A stretch of DNA of 36,968 bases from Agrococcus lahaulensis DSM 17612 (GTDB lineage Bacteria > Actinomycetota > Actinomycetes > Actinomycetales > Microbacteriaceae), in contig NZ_AULD01000001.1 in assembly GCF_000425105.1 (NCBI RefSeq), forward strand, positions 1 through 36,968, read 5' to 3'. The position numbers and the translations under genes are program-made. Every line of letters starts with the position of its first letter. The stretch's first letter is position 1. Shown piece by piece: positions 16,997 through 28,289 of the stretch. The notes under the pieces were generated by a model, which saw nothing but the letters and a program-made list of their open reading frames with translations, did not search any database and had not been told where the DNA came from.

Positions 16997-17032
16997 TTTG
17001 CGTCCGCCCACCTCCGGGCGAGGGCGCAGGCA

Positions 17033-17038
17033 TAGACT
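17033..17038 (+). promoter_or_regulatory. Putative -10 element TAGACT of acnA
   Basis: TAGACT lies 44 bp before the aconitase ATG; the leader would be about 38 bases and contains the strong site GGAGGAG. No good -35 is seen. Confidence 0.5.
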
Positions 17039-17082
17039 TCACGCGCAGCCAGCGCAACCCGTGAGACCCAGGAGGAGTCACG

Positions 17083-19899
<2,817 letters not shown>

Positions 19900-19915
19900 T
19901 CGAGCGGCGACGCAT

Positions 19916-19947
19916 GGAAGGCCCCCAGCCTCGGGTGGGGGCCTTCC
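19916..19947 (+). terminator. Terminator of acnA
   Basis: A perfect 12-bp stem, GGAAGGCCCCCA (19916-19927) with TGGGGGCCTTCC (19936-19947), with an eight-base loop, 17 bp after the stop. Confidence 0.85.
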
Positions 19948-19960
19948 CCATGTCGCTCGG

Positions 19961-19966
19961 TAGCAT
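19961..19966 (+). promoter_or_regulatory. -10 element TAGCAT of dxs
   Basis: TAGCAT lies nine bases before the dxs ATG and just past the acnA terminator. The leader would be about three bases. Confidence 0.5.
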
Positions 19967-19975
19967 TGGGGGACT

Positions 19976-21952
19976 ATGGCGCTCCTCGATCAGATCCACG
20001 GCCCGCGCGACCTCGACCGGCTCTCGCAGACCGAGCTGACCGAGCTGGCGGGCGAGATCCGCGCGTTCCTCATCCGCGAGGTCGCGCGCACGGGTGGCCA
20101 CCTCGGCCCCAACCTCGGGGTCGTCGAGCTCACGATGGCGATGCACCGCGTCTTCGACTCGCCGCGCGACGCCTTCGTCTTCGACACCGGGCACCAGTCG
20201 TACGTGCACAAGCTCCTCACCGGTCGGCAGGACTTCTCGCGGCTGCGGCAGAAGGGCGGCCTCGCGGGCTACCCGCAGCGCGCCGAGAGCGAGCACGACA
20301 TCGTCGAGTCGAGCCACGCATCCTCGTCCCTCTCCTGGGCCGACGGCATCAGCCGGGCGTTCGACATCACGGGCCAGCACGACCGCGCGGTCGTCGCCGT
20401 CGTCGGCGATGGCGCGCTCACGGGCGGCATGACGTGGGAGGCGCTCAACAACATCTCCGACGACAACAGCCGCCGGCTCGTCATCGTCGTGAACGACAAC
20501 GGCCGCTCCTACGCGCCGACGATCGGCGGCATGGCGCGGTTCCTCAACGGCGTCCGCACGCGCCGCTCGTACGCGAGCCTCCGCACCTCGAGCGAGCGCG
20601 CCTTCGCGAAGCTCGGCCGACCGGGCCGCGCGGTCTACCGCGGCGTGCGCGGCGCGACGCACGGCTTCCTCACGCGATTCGTCAACAACGAGGCGCTCTA
20701 CTCGAACCTCGACATCAAGTACCTCGGGCCGATCGACGGGCACGACCTCGAGGCGCTCGAGGAGGCGCTCACGCAAGCGCGCGACTTCGGCGCGCCCGTC
20801 ATCGTGCACGTCATCACGCAGAAGGGGCAGGGCTTCGATCCGGCCATCCGCGACGAGGCCGACCAGTTCCACGCCGTCGGGCAGATCGATCCGGAGACGG
20901 GGGAGCCGCTCTCGAGCGCGGGGCGTCCCGCGTGGACCTCGGTGTTCGCCGACGAGCTCGTCTCGCTCGCGAAGCAGGACGACCGCATCGTCGGCATCAC
21001 CGCGGCGATGCTGCGCCCGACGGGCCTCGACCGGCTCGCCGCTTACGACGCCTCGCGCGTGCTCGACGTCGGCATCGCCGAGCAGCACGCCGTCACGACC
21101 GCGGCCGGTCTCGCGTACGGCGGGCTGCACCCCGTGGTCGCGATCTACGCGACGTTCGTCAACCGAGCGTTCGACCAGGTGCTCATGGACGTCGCGCTGC
21201 ACAAGGCGGGCGTGACGTTCGTGCTCGACCGGGCGGGCGTGACGGGCCCCGACGGCCCGAGCCACCACGGCATGTGGGACCTCGCGCTGCTGCAGTTCGT
21301 GCCCGGCATCCGGCTCGCCGCGCCGCGTGACGCCGCGCGGCTGCAGGAGGAGCTGCGCGAGGCCGTCGCGGTGCAGGACGCGCCCACGGTCATCCGCTAC
21401 CCCAAGGGCTCGGTGCCCAACGAGATCGAGGCGGTGCGCCGCACCGCCGATGGCGTCGACGTGCTGCTCGAGGCTCCGCACCGCGACGTGCTCATCATCG
21501 CGATCGGCTCGTTCGCGCACCTCGCGATGGACGTCGCGCAGCGCGTGCAGGCGCAGGGCATCGGCGTGACGGTCGTCGACCCGCGCTGGGTCGTGCCCGT
21601 CGCGCCGTCGATCGTCGAGCTCGCGCGCGACCACCGCATCGTCATCACGCTCGAGGACGGCGTGCGCGTCGGCGGCATCGGCACGCGCGTGCGTCAGGAC
21701 CTGCGTGCCGCGGGCGTCGACACGCCGGTCGACGAGCTCGGGCTCCCGGACGCGTTCATCGACCACGCGGAGCGCTCGGAGATCCTCGAGGAGGTGGGGC
21801 TCTCGGCGCAGACCATCGCGCGGAACGTCATCCAGCAGGTGCTCGGCACCGGCCGCGTACCGGTCGCGCGGCCGCTGCCGGAGGACCGGCCGCTCGTCAT
21901 CGACGCGGACGACGCGGCCGACGCGCGGCGGCAAGGCTCTATCACCGACTGA
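19976..21952 (+). CDS. dxs: 1-deoxy-D-xylulose-5-phosphate synthase
   Basis: A 658-residue thiamine-diphosphate enzyme that joins pyruvate and glyceraldehyde 3-phosphate, the first step of the MEP isoprenoid pathway. Visible are the His of TGGHLGPNLGVVELT (about residue 42), GHQSYVHKLLTGR, the ThDP/Mg motif GDGALTGGMTWEALNN (144-159), the catalytic Glu in DVGIAEQHAVTTAAGLAYGG, and DRAGVTGPDGPSHHGMWDL in the pyrimidine domain. No other MEP gene is in the window. The transcript is probably almost leaderless. Only a weak hairpin (GGCCGC, 21968-21973, with GCGGCC, 21988-21993) lies after the stop. Confidence 0.97.
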   Translation: MALLDQIHGPRDLDRLSQTELTELAGEIRAFLIREVARTGGHLGPNLGVVELTMAMHRVFDSPRDAFVFDTGHQSYVHKLLTGRQDFSRLRQKGGLAGYPQRAESEHDIVESSHASSSLSWADGISRAFDITGQHDRAVVAVVGDGALTGGMTWEALNNISDDNSRRLVIVVNDNGRSYAPTIGGMARFLNGVRTRRSYASLRTSSERAFAKLGRPGRAVYRGVRGATHGFLTRFVNNEALYSNLDIKYLGPIDGHDLEALEEALTQARDFGAPVIVHVITQKGQGFDPAIRDEADQFHAVGQIDPETGEPLSSAGRPAWTSVFADELVSLAKQDDRIVGITAAMLRPTGLDRLAAYDASRVLDVGIAEQHAVTTAAGLAYGGLHPVVAIYATFVNRAFDQVLMDVALHKAGVTFVLDRAGVTGPDGPSHHGMWDLALLQFVPGIRLAAPRDAARLQEELREAVAVQDAPTVIRYPKGSVPNEIEAVRRTADGVDVLLEAPHRDVLIIAIGSFAHLAMDVAQRVQAQGIGVTVVDPRWVVPVAPSIVELARDHRIVITLEDGVRVGGIGTRVRQDLRAAGVDTPVDELGLPDAFIDHAERSEILEEVGLSAQTIARNVIQQVLGTGRVPVARPLPEDRPLVIDADDAADARRQGSITD

Positions 21953-22015
21953 CGCTCTCCACAGGCAGGCCGCCTCGCCGCGCGGAAGCGGCCCCGGATG
22001 CGATTCCCTGCCGCC

Positions 22016-22426
22016 ATGGACGACCTCACGACCGAACGCCTGCTCGAGCTCGGCGATCTGCCGATCCTCGACGACGACGCGCTCCTCGATCGCGCGACGA
22101 CGCTCATCGAGTGCGGCGTCGCGCGCCGCATGTGGCTGCTGCTCCTCGACGACGAGCGGCGCCAGCTGCCGCTCCTGCCGCAGATCGAGGGAGCGCCCGT
22201 CTCGCCCGACGCCGAGACGGGCGCCACGCTCAGCGCGCTCCTCACCGGCGTCGCCGAGGTCGCGACGCACATCGCGGTCGTGCTCGAGCGGCCGGGCTCC
22301 GCACGCGCGACCCCCGACGACCTCGCCTGGGCCGACGCGATCGTGCGCGCCGCCGGCCGCGCGCCGGGCGTGCAGCTGCTCGGCGTGCTGCTCGCGCACG
22401 GCCACGGCGTCGACGCGCTCTGGTGA
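22016..22426 (+). CDS. Conserved hypothetical protein, about 136 residues
   Basis: I do not recognise a named family, though proteins of this look occur in other Microbacteriaceae. The sequence is acidic and Leu-rich with no membrane segment: a helical N terminus (LTTERLLELGDLPILDDDALLDRA), a strand-like block RMWLLLLDDERRQLPLLPQIEG, and a C-terminal block ending VQLLGVLLAHGHGVDALW, suggesting an alpha/beta fold. Two starts are possible, ATG 21998 and ATG 22016; neither has a clear ribosome site. The second is preferred because the first adds only MRFPAA. It lies between dxs and the NAD(P)HX dehydratase gene on the same strand, but that gene has its own promoter. Confidence 0.7.
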   Translation: MDDLTTERLLELGDLPILDDDALLDRATTLIECGVARRMWLLLLDDERRQLPLLPQIEGAPVSPDAETGATLSALLTGVAEVATHIAVVLERPGSARATPDDLAWADAIVRAAGRAPGVQLLGVLLAHGHGVDALW

Positions 22427-22463
22427 GCGAGCGCGGTCCGGCGGCTCTCGAGGACGTGCGCCG

Positions 22464-22469
22464 TAGGGT
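22464..22469 (+). promoter_or_regulatory. Leaderless -10 element TAGGGT of the nnrD gene
   Basis: TAGGGT, exactly six bases, then ATG 22476. No ribosome site. Confidence 0.55.
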
Positions 22470-22475
22470 GGCGGC

Positions 22476-23276
22476 ATGCGATGGCTGCGCTCACCCGGTG
22501 CCGACGACGACAAGCGGTCGATGGGCGTGCTCGGCGTCGTCACCGGCTCCGAGCGCTACCCGGGGGCTGCGGTGCTCGGCGTCGAGGCCGCGTGGCGCAC
22601 CGGGATCGGCATGGTGCGCCTGTGGGCGCCGCGGCGCGTGCAGGACCTCGTGCTCGCGAGGCGGCCCGAGACCGTCTGCCACGCCCTCGACGACCCGGCC
22701 GAGGGCGTCGACGCGTGGCTGCTCGGGTCGGGGCAGGACGCGCGGGAGCGCGACCCTCGGCTCCGCTCGCTGCTGCTCGAGGCGCTCGGCGCAGGATCGC
22801 CGAGCGTCGTCGACGCGGGCGCGCTCGACCTCGTGCCCGGCCATGCCGGCCCCGTGGTCGTCACGCCGCACGGTCGCGAGCTCGAGCGCATCCTCGAACA
22901 GCTCGGAGCGCCGGTCGATGCAGACGGGCGGATGCGCGCCGCGGCCGCCGCCGCAGCGCTCGACGCCGTCGTGGTCGCGAAGGGCTCCGCGACGCACGTC
23001 GTCGAGCCGGGCGGCCCCACGACGAGGATCGAGGCGGCGACGCATCGCCTCGCGACCGCCGGCACGGGCGACGTGCTGGCAGGCATGCTCGGCGCGCTCG
23101 TCGCGGCGAACGCCGGCGCTGCGCGGGAGCCCGCGGCGCTCGCGTCGATCGCCGCCCTCGCGGTCGCGCTCCACGGGGAGGCGGCCGCGGCCGCCGTCGC
23201 GGACGGGCGGCCGATCACCGCGCTCGACGTCGCCGAGCACGTACCCGGCGCGGTCGCGGCTCGCCTCGCGCGCTGA
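22476..23276 (+). CDS. nnrD: ADP-dependent NAD(P)H-hydrate dehydratase
   Basis: A 266-residue ribokinase-like repair enzyme that dehydrates damaged NAD(P)HX back to NAD(P)H using ADP. The C-terminal motif ATAGTGDVLAGMLGALVAA (residues 193-211) contains the catalytic Asp199; TPHGRELERIL and WLLGSGQD are also typical. The N-terminal YjeF epimerase domain (NnrE), fused in E. coli, is absent, so the epimerase must be encoded elsewhere. The first 15 residues are a charged lead-in before GVLGVVTGSERYPGAAVLG, where the fold begins. Confidence 0.92.
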   Translation: MRWLRSPGADDDKRSMGVLGVVTGSERYPGAAVLGVEAAWRTGIGMVRLWAPRRVQDLVLARRPETVCHALDDPAEGVDAWLLGSGQDARERDPRLRSLLLEALGAGSPSVVDAGALDLVPGHAGPVVVTPHGRELERILEQLGAPVDADGRMRAAAAAAALDAVVVAKGSATHVVEPGGPTTRIEAATHRLATAGTGDVLAGMLGALVAANAGAAREPAALASIAALAVALHGEAAAAAVADGRPITALDVAEHVPGAVAARLAR

Positions 23277-23282
23277 GCGGCT

Positions 23283-23314
23283 CCGCCTCGGCCCGCCGCG
23301 CGGGCCAGAGGCGG
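23283..23314. terminator. Bidirectional terminator between nnrD and the methyltransferase gene
   Basis: CCGCCT (23283-23288) pairs with AGGCGG (23309-23314), and GGCCCG (23290-23295) with CGGGCC (23301-23306), with a small internal loop. It fills the 52-bp gap between the two convergent stops. Confidence 0.7.
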
Positions 23315-23328
23315 GGAGGGCGGCCGAG

Positions 23329-24840
23329 TCAGTCGCGGCGCCGGTGGAGGAAGCCGGTCAGCACGAGCTCCCGCACGCGCGGCAACAGGTCGGCGGCGAG
23401 CACGGCCTCGTCGACCTCGAGCAGGCCCGCGATGGCCGCGAGCAGCGTGCCGACCGGCAGCTCGCCGTCGCTCGCTCCCACGAGCGCCGCGAGCGCGGTG
23501 TCGACCGGGAGCGAGCGCCCGAGTCCGCCGCCCTGCCGCAGCTCGATGACGTTGGGACCTGCGGCGCCCGGCAGCTGGTGCCGGGCCTCGGTGACGTCGG
23601 GCGGGGCGACGAGCACGGTCTCGCGGAGGGCGTCGTCGTCGATGCCCGCGAGCCATGCCGCGTCGTCGAGCGCCGATCGGAGGTGGGCGCCGACGTGCTC
23701 GAGAGCGACGGCCTGGCCGACGCGCTCGAGCCGCCGGAGGGGCGGGCGCCCGCCGCCGCTCGCGCGAGCGGCGATCCAGCCCATGCCGATCGCCGTCACG
23801 CCCCTGGCCTCGAAGTCGTCGAGCCACGCGCCGGCGAGGCGCGGGAAGTCGGCGTCGCGGGGCAGCGTGCCGCCGTCGCGGAGCCACAGCTCGGCGTAGC
23901 GCACCGGGTCGAGCGACTCGCGCTCGATCGCCCACACGTCGAGCCCGTCGCTCGCCCAGGCGCCGGCTCGGTCGAGGCCGTCGGCGCCGGCGATGGACTC
24001 CCAGTTGCCGAGCAGCCTCGCCTCGCCGCGCGCGGTCAGGTGCTCGGCGAGGCCGGCGACGACCTCGCCCATGAGCGCGTCGCCCGTGCGCCCGCCGTCG
24101 CGGTACTCGAAGGCGGGCACGCCCGGCTCGCGCGGGGTGATGACGAAGGGCGGGTTCGACGCGATGAGGTCGAAGCGCTCGCCGGCGACGGGCTCGAAGA
24201 GCGAGCCGAGCCGGGTCTCGATGCCGTCGACGCCGTTGAGCCGGGCGTTGAGCGCGGCGAAGCGCAGCGCGCGCTCGGAGACGTCGGTCGCGACGACGCG
24301 GTCGGCGAAGCGCCTCAGGTGCAGCGCGATGACGCCGCAACCCGTGCCGAGGTCGAGCGCGGCTCCGACGGGCGCATCCGCCGGCGGCAGGAGCGCGGCG
24401 AGCGTGCGCGCGGCGCCGCCGATGCCGAGGACGTGGTCGGGGCGGAGCGGCGCGACGCCGGCGAGCTCGTCGAGGTCGCTCGCGATCCACCACTCGCCCT
24501 CGCCGAGCGCGTCGCGGAAGGCGCAGGGGCGGATCGCGACGAGGGGACGGGCCGCGTCGCCGTCGAGCGCGACGATGCCGAGCGCGACCGCGCCGTCGAC
24601 GCCGAGCGACGGGAGCGCATCCGCGAGCTCGTCCGCCGGGACGGCATCGCCGAGCACGAGCGCCCGCAGCAGCGTCGAGCGGGCTCCGGGGGAGCGCAGC
24701 GCCGCCCGGCGGGCCGGCGCCGCGACCGCGCGGGCGAGCGCGGCCTCGGCGCCGGCGCCCACGAGCGCGCGGATGCCCTCGCTCGTGAGGCTCGCTGTCG
24801 CGAGGTCACGAGCGAGGGCATCGATGTGCGCGGGGTGCAT
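23329..24840 (-). CDS. DUF7059 domain plus class I methyltransferase
   Basis: A 503-residue protein of an actinobacterial family. The N-terminal 120 residues (DUF7059) are Ala-rich and helical. They are followed by an SAM methyltransferase domain: motif I DLGTGCGVIALHL at 163-175 and the NPPF motif at 229-232, which in HemK/PrmC, RlmG and RsmC-type enzymes binds an exocyclic amino group or glutamine amide. A further C-terminal domain of about 170 residues has no name that I can give. Candidate targets are a release factor, rRNA base or ribosomal protein; the sequence does not decide. The ATG at 24840 is 26 bp past the fadB-like stop and six bases after CAGACT on the same strand, so it may have its own leaderless start. 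Confidence 0.85.
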   Translation of the reverse strand: MHPAHIDALARDLATASLTSEGIRALVGAGAEAALARAVAAPARRAALRSPGARSTLLRALVLGDAVPADELADALPSLGVDGAVALGIVALDGDAARPLVAIRPCAFRDALGEGEWWIASDLDELAGVAPLRPDHVLGIGGAARTLAALLPPADAPVGAALDLGTGCGVIALHLRRFADRVVATDVSERALRFAALNARLNGVDGIETRLGSLFEPVAGERFDLIASNPPFVITPREPGVPAFEYRDGGRTGDALMGEVVAGLAEHLTARGEARLLGNWESIAGADGLDRAGAWASDGLDVWAIERESLDPVRYAELWLRDGGTLPRDADFPRLAGAWLDDFEARGVTAIGMGWIAARASGGGRPPLRRLERVGQAVALEHVGAHLRSALDDAAWLAGIDDDALRETVLVAPPDVTEARHQLPGAAGPNVIELRQGGGLGRSLPVDTALAALVGASDGELPVGTLLAAIAGLLEVDEAVLAADLLPRVRELVLTGFLHRRRD

Positions 24841-24846
24841 CCCGCC

Positions 24847-24852
24847 AGTCTG
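24847..24852 (-). promoter_or_regulatory. Possible leaderless -10 element CAGACT of the methyltransferase gene
   Basis: CAGACT followed by six bases and ATG on the minus strand. The first base departs from TANNNT, so this is weaker than the others. Confidence 0.35.
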
Positions 24853-24866
24853 CCCGACGGTGCCGC

Positions 24867-27008
24867 TCAGGCCTTGACGCCCTCGATCCTCGGCTCGTGG
24901 AACGTGCCGCCGAAGACGCGCTCGGAAGCGCCGACGCGGTCGAGGTAGGGCGTGATGCCGCCCATCTGGAACGGCCAGCCCGCGCCGAGGATCATGCAGA
25001 GGTCGATGTCCTCGGCCGCCTCGACGACGCGATCGTCGAGCATGCGCTTGATCTCGTCGGCGAGGCCGTCCTCGATCCGCAGGCGCAGCTCCTCGACCGA
25101 GAGCGGCACGGCGCCCTTCGGCGTGTGCTTCGCGACGATCTTCCGCGCGCGCTTGTCGATGCCCTTGACCTCGCCCTTCGAGTCCTTCTCGAGCAGGACG
25201 CCCTGCTCGGCGAGCTCGTGGAGCGCCTTCGACTCGAAGAAGCGGTCGGGGAAGGCGCCGTGATGCGTGTCGAGCACGTGGGCGCCGACCTTGAGGCCGA
25301 CGAGGTCGAGCAGCACGAACGGGTCCATGGGGAAGCCGAACGCCTGCTGCGCCTCGACGACCGACTCGAACGGCGTGCCCTGCTCGACCGCGTGCATCGC
25401 CTCGCCGAGCAGCTTCGCGAGCACGCGGTTGACGACGAACCCGGGGGTGTCGCGCGTGATGACGGCGTTCTTCTTCAGGTCCTTCGCGACCCGCATCGCG
25501 GTCGCGAGCGTCGCGTCGTCCGTCTGCGGGGTCTTCACGACCTCGATGAGCGGCATGACGGCGACGGGGTTGAAGAAGTGGAAGCCCACGAGGCGCTCGG
25601 GGTGCGCGAGCTTCGCACCGATCTGCTCGACCGAGAGGCTCGAGGTGTTCGTCGCGATGACGGCCGTCTCCGACAGGTGCGGCTCGACCTCGGCGAAGAC
25701 CTGCTGCTTGACGGCGAGCTCCTCGAAGACGGCCTCGATGACCCAGTCGCAGTCCGCGAAGTCGGCCTTGTCGACCGTGCCGCTCACGAGCGCGCGGAGG
25801 CGCTGCTGCTCGTCGCTCGAGATGCGGCCCTTGTCGGCGAGCTTGTCGATCTCGCCCCGGATCCCCTCGAGCGCCTTGTCGACGCGCGACTGGTCGAGAT
25901 CGGTGATGACGACGGGCACCTGCAGGCGGCGCACGAAGAGGAGCGCGAACTGGCTCGCCATGAGGCCGGCGCCGATGATGCCGACCTTCGACACCCTCTT
26001 CGCGAGCTCCTTGTCGGGCGCGCCCGCGGGGCGCTTCGCGCGCTTCTGCACGAGGTTGAACGCGTAGATCGACGCGACGAACTGGTCGCCCGAGGCGAGG
26101 TCGGTGATCGCCGCGTCCTCAGCCGCGAAGCCCGCCTTGCGGTCGTTCTTGCGCGCGAGCTCGAGCAGCTCGAGCGCGCGGTACGGCGCGGCCGGCACGG
26201 TGCCGATGCGCTTCTGCAGCGACTCGCGCGCGATGCGGATCGCGACGGGCCACTTGACGGTGCGCTCGATCGTGCCGGGGACGTGGCGCCGCTCGACCTT
26301 CTTGCCGCCGAGCACCTCGTCGGCCCATCGCAGGGACGACTCGAGGAACGTCGCCGGGCCGAACATCGCGTCGGCGATGCCGAGCTCGAACGCCTCCGCG
26401 GGCTTCAGCATCCGGTTCTGCTTGAGCGGGTTCTCGATGACGACCTTGAGGGCGCTCTCGATGCCGATGAGGTTCGGCAGAATCGTCGCGCCGCCCCAGC
26501 CGGGGATGAGGCCGAGGAAGACCTCCGGGAGCGCGACCGCGGGGGCCGCCGCGTTGATCGTGCGGTAGTCGGCGTTGAGGCCGATCTCGAGCCCGCCGCC
26601 GAGCGCGAGCCCGTTGATGAACACGAACGTCGGCACCGGGGCCTCGTGCAGGAGCCCGAGCACCCGGTGGCCGAGGCGCGGCAGCTCGGCCGCGGTCGCC
26701 CGGTCGGGGATGTCGGCGACGTTCGAGAGGTCGACGCCCGCGGCGAGGAAGTAGGGCTTCCCCGTCACGGCGATCGCGTCGATCTCGCCGGCCGCGCCGC
26801 GGGCGCGCTGCGCCTCGAGCACGTCGCCGAGCTCGAAGAGGGTCTCGGGGCCGAGCGTCGACGGGCGCGTGTGGTCGCGCCCGTTGTCGAGCGTCACGAG
26901 CGCGAGCGTGCGGCCCGAGCCGAGGCGGACGTCGCGCACGTGGCTGTGCGTGACGACCTCGTCGAACGCCGCGGACGCGAGGCGCGGGAACTCGTCGCGG
27001 ATCGCCAT
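24867..27008 (-). CDS. fadB: Fatty-acid oxidation complex alpha subunit (enoyl-CoA hydratase / 3-hydroxyacyl-CoA dehydrogenase)
   Basis: A 713-residue bifunctional enzyme for the middle two steps of beta-oxidation. The N-terminal crotonase domain carries both catalytic Glu residues, in LALGGGLEIGLNADY and in LPEVFLGLIPGWGG. The dehydrogenase domain starts at VSKVGIIGAGLMASQFALLF and contains VGFHFFNPVAVMPLIEVV and the C-terminal region DTPGFVVNRVLAKLLGEAM. The start ATG overlaps the thiolase stop by one base (TGATG), so the pair is translationally coupled as in fadBA-type operons, here with the thiolase first. Actinobacterial homologues are often called FadB, FadJ or HadAB-type; fadB is used loosely. 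Confidence 0.95.
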   Translation of the reverse strand: MAIRDEFPRLASAAFDEVVTHSHVRDVRLGSGRTLALVTLDNGRDHTRPSTLGPETLFELGDVLEAQRARGAAGEIDAIAVTGKPYFLAAGVDLSNVADIPDRATAAELPRLGHRVLGLLHEAPVPTFVFINGLALGGGLEIGLNADYRTINAAAPAVALPEVFLGLIPGWGGATILPNLIGIESALKVVIENPLKQNRMLKPAEAFELGIADAMFGPATFLESSLRWADEVLGGKKVERRHVPGTIERTVKWPVAIRIARESLQKRIGTVPAAPYRALELLELARKNDRKAGFAAEDAAITDLASGDQFVASIYAFNLVQKRAKRPAGAPDKELAKRVSKVGIIGAGLMASQFALLFVRRLQVPVVITDLDQSRVDKALEGIRGEIDKLADKGRISSDEQQRLRALVSGTVDKADFADCDWVIEAVFEELAVKQQVFAEVEPHLSETAVIATNTSSLSVEQIGAKLAHPERLVGFHFFNPVAVMPLIEVVKTPQTDDATLATAMRVAKDLKKNAVITRDTPGFVVNRVLAKLLGEAMHAVEQGTPFESVVEAQQAFGFPMDPFVLLDLVGLKVGAHVLDTHHGAFPDRFFESKALHELAEQGVLLEKDSKGEVKGIDKRARKIVAKHTPKGAVPLSVEELRLRIEDGLADEIKRMLDDRVVEAAEDIDLCMILGAGWPFQMGGITPYLDRVGASERVFGGTFHEPRIEGVKA

Positions 27009-28210
27009 CAGCTGGCCTTCCCGTAGCGCTTGTGGTGCGGGTTCTCCCAGATGACGGTGCCGCCCTGGCCGAGGCCCACGCACATCGCGGTGACGCCGTA
27101 GCGCACGTCGGGGCGCTGCTCGAACTGGCGCGCGAGCTGCAGCATGAGGCGCACGCCCGAGGAGGCGAGCGGGTGGCCGATGGCGATCGCGCCGCCCCAC
27201 GGGTTCACGCGCGGGTCGTCGTCGGCGATGCCGAAGTGGTCGGTGAACGCGAGCACCTGCACGGCGAACGCCTCGTTGAGCTCGAACAGGCCGATGTCGT
27301 CGATCGAGAGGCCTGCCTTGCGGAGCGCCTTCTCGGTCGAGGGCACCGGGCCGATGCCCATGATGTCGGGGTCGACGCCCGCGAACGCGAACGAGACCAT
27401 CCGCATCTTCGTCGAGAGGCCGAGCTCCTTCGCGGCGGAGGCCGACGCCACGATCGACATCGTCGCGCCGTCGTTGAGGCCGGATGCGTTCCCGGCGGTC
27501 ACGCGCCCGTGGTCCCGGAACGGGGTCTTCAGGCCCGCGAGGCCCTCCATGGTCGTCTCGGGGCGCGGCGCCTCGTCGGCGGTCGCGAGGCCCCAGCCCT
27601 CGGGGGTCTGGGTCGCGACCGGGATGAGGTCGGGCGTGATGTGGCCGGCCGCGAGCGCGGCGGCGTACTTCTGCTGCGACGCCATCGCGTAGCGGTCCGA
27701 GCGCTCCTTCGTCAGGTGCGGGTACCGGTCGTGGATGCGCTCGGCGGTCTTGCCCATGTTGAGCGCGTCCATCGAGACGAGCTTCTCGGAGACGAAGCGC
27801 GGGTTCGGGTCGGCGTCGAGGCCCATCGGGTGGTGCCCCATGTGCTCGACGCCGCCGGCGATCGCGACGTCGTAGGCGCCGAAGGCGATGCCGCCCGCGA
27901 CGGTCGTCACGGCGGTCATCGCACCAGCGCACATGCGGTCGAGCGCGTAGCCCGGCACGGTGACGGGGAGGCCGGCGAGCATGCCGACCGTGCGGCCGAG
28001 CGTGAGGCCCTGGTCGCCGGTCTGGGTCGTCGCGGCGATCGCCACGTCGTCGACCCGGTCGAGCGGCAGGCTCGGGTTGCGCTCGAGGAGTCCCGTGAGC
28101 GCCTTCACCGCGAGGTCATCCGCTCGCGTCTGCCAGTACATGCCCTTCTCGCCCGCGCGCCCGAATGGGGTGCGGACGCCGTCCACGAACACGACGTCGT
28201 CGTTGGCCAC
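27008..28210 (-). CDS. fadA: Acetyl-CoA C-acyltransferase (thiolase)
   Basis: A 400-residue thiolase that cleaves 3-ketoacyl-CoA. The acyl-accepting Cys94 is in LDRMCAGAMTAV, and the second catalytic pair is His in GGAIAIGHPLASSG and Cys in AMCVGLGQGGTVIWEN. The GTG at 28210 has AGGAGG at proper spacing. It is the first gene of a two-gene operon with the hydratase/dehydrogenase. GGVEHMGHHPMG is typical of degradative FadA enzymes, rather than biosynthetic acetoacetyl-CoA thiolase. The promoter lies in the 34-bp gap below the RNase D terminator; no clear -10 is seen. Confidence 0.95.
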   Translation of the reverse strand: MANDDVVFVDGVRTPFGRAGEKGMYWQTRADDLAVKALTGLLERNPSLPLDRVDDVAIAATTQTGDQGLTLGRTVGMLAGLPVTVPGYALDRMCAGAMTAVTTVAGGIAFGAYDVAIAGGVEHMGHHPMGLDADPNPRFVSEKLVSMDALNMGKTAERIHDRYPHLTKERSDRYAMASQQKYAAALAAGHITPDLIPVATQTPEGWGLATADEAPRPETTMEGLAGLKTPFRDHGRVTAGNASGLNDGATMSIVASASAAKELGLSTKMRMVSFAFAGVDPDIMGIGPVPSTEKALRKAGLSIDDIGLFELNEAFAVQVLAFTDHFGIADDDPRVNPWGGAIAIGHPLASSGVRLMLQLARQFEQRPDVRYGVTAMCVGLGQGGTVIWENPHHKRYGKAS

Positions 28211-28243
28211 TGTGCCTCCTGGTTGGGTGGTTGCGGCATCAGT

Positions 28244-28289
28244 GTAGGAAGCCCGCGCCGCGGGCCGCGCGGCGGTTGCCGCTTCCTAC
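28244..28289 (-). terminator. Terminator overlapping the end of the RNase D gene
   Basis: GTAGGAAGC (28244-28252) pairs perfectly with GCTTCCTAC (28281-28289), enclosing a GC-rich inner part. The stem includes the TAG stop codon of the RNase D gene. Confidence 0.7.

Noticed and set aside
16974-16999. Reading the palindrome before acnA as a rho-independent terminator with a T-tract
   Set aside because: The arms meet with no loop, which disfavors an RNA hairpin, and the symmetry suits a dimeric DNA-binding protein better. A minor terminating effect cannot be excluded.
16976-17082. AcnR-type (TetR) control of acnA
   Set aside because: The corynebacterial AcnR site has a different sequence, and no tetR-like gene lies next to acnA in this window.
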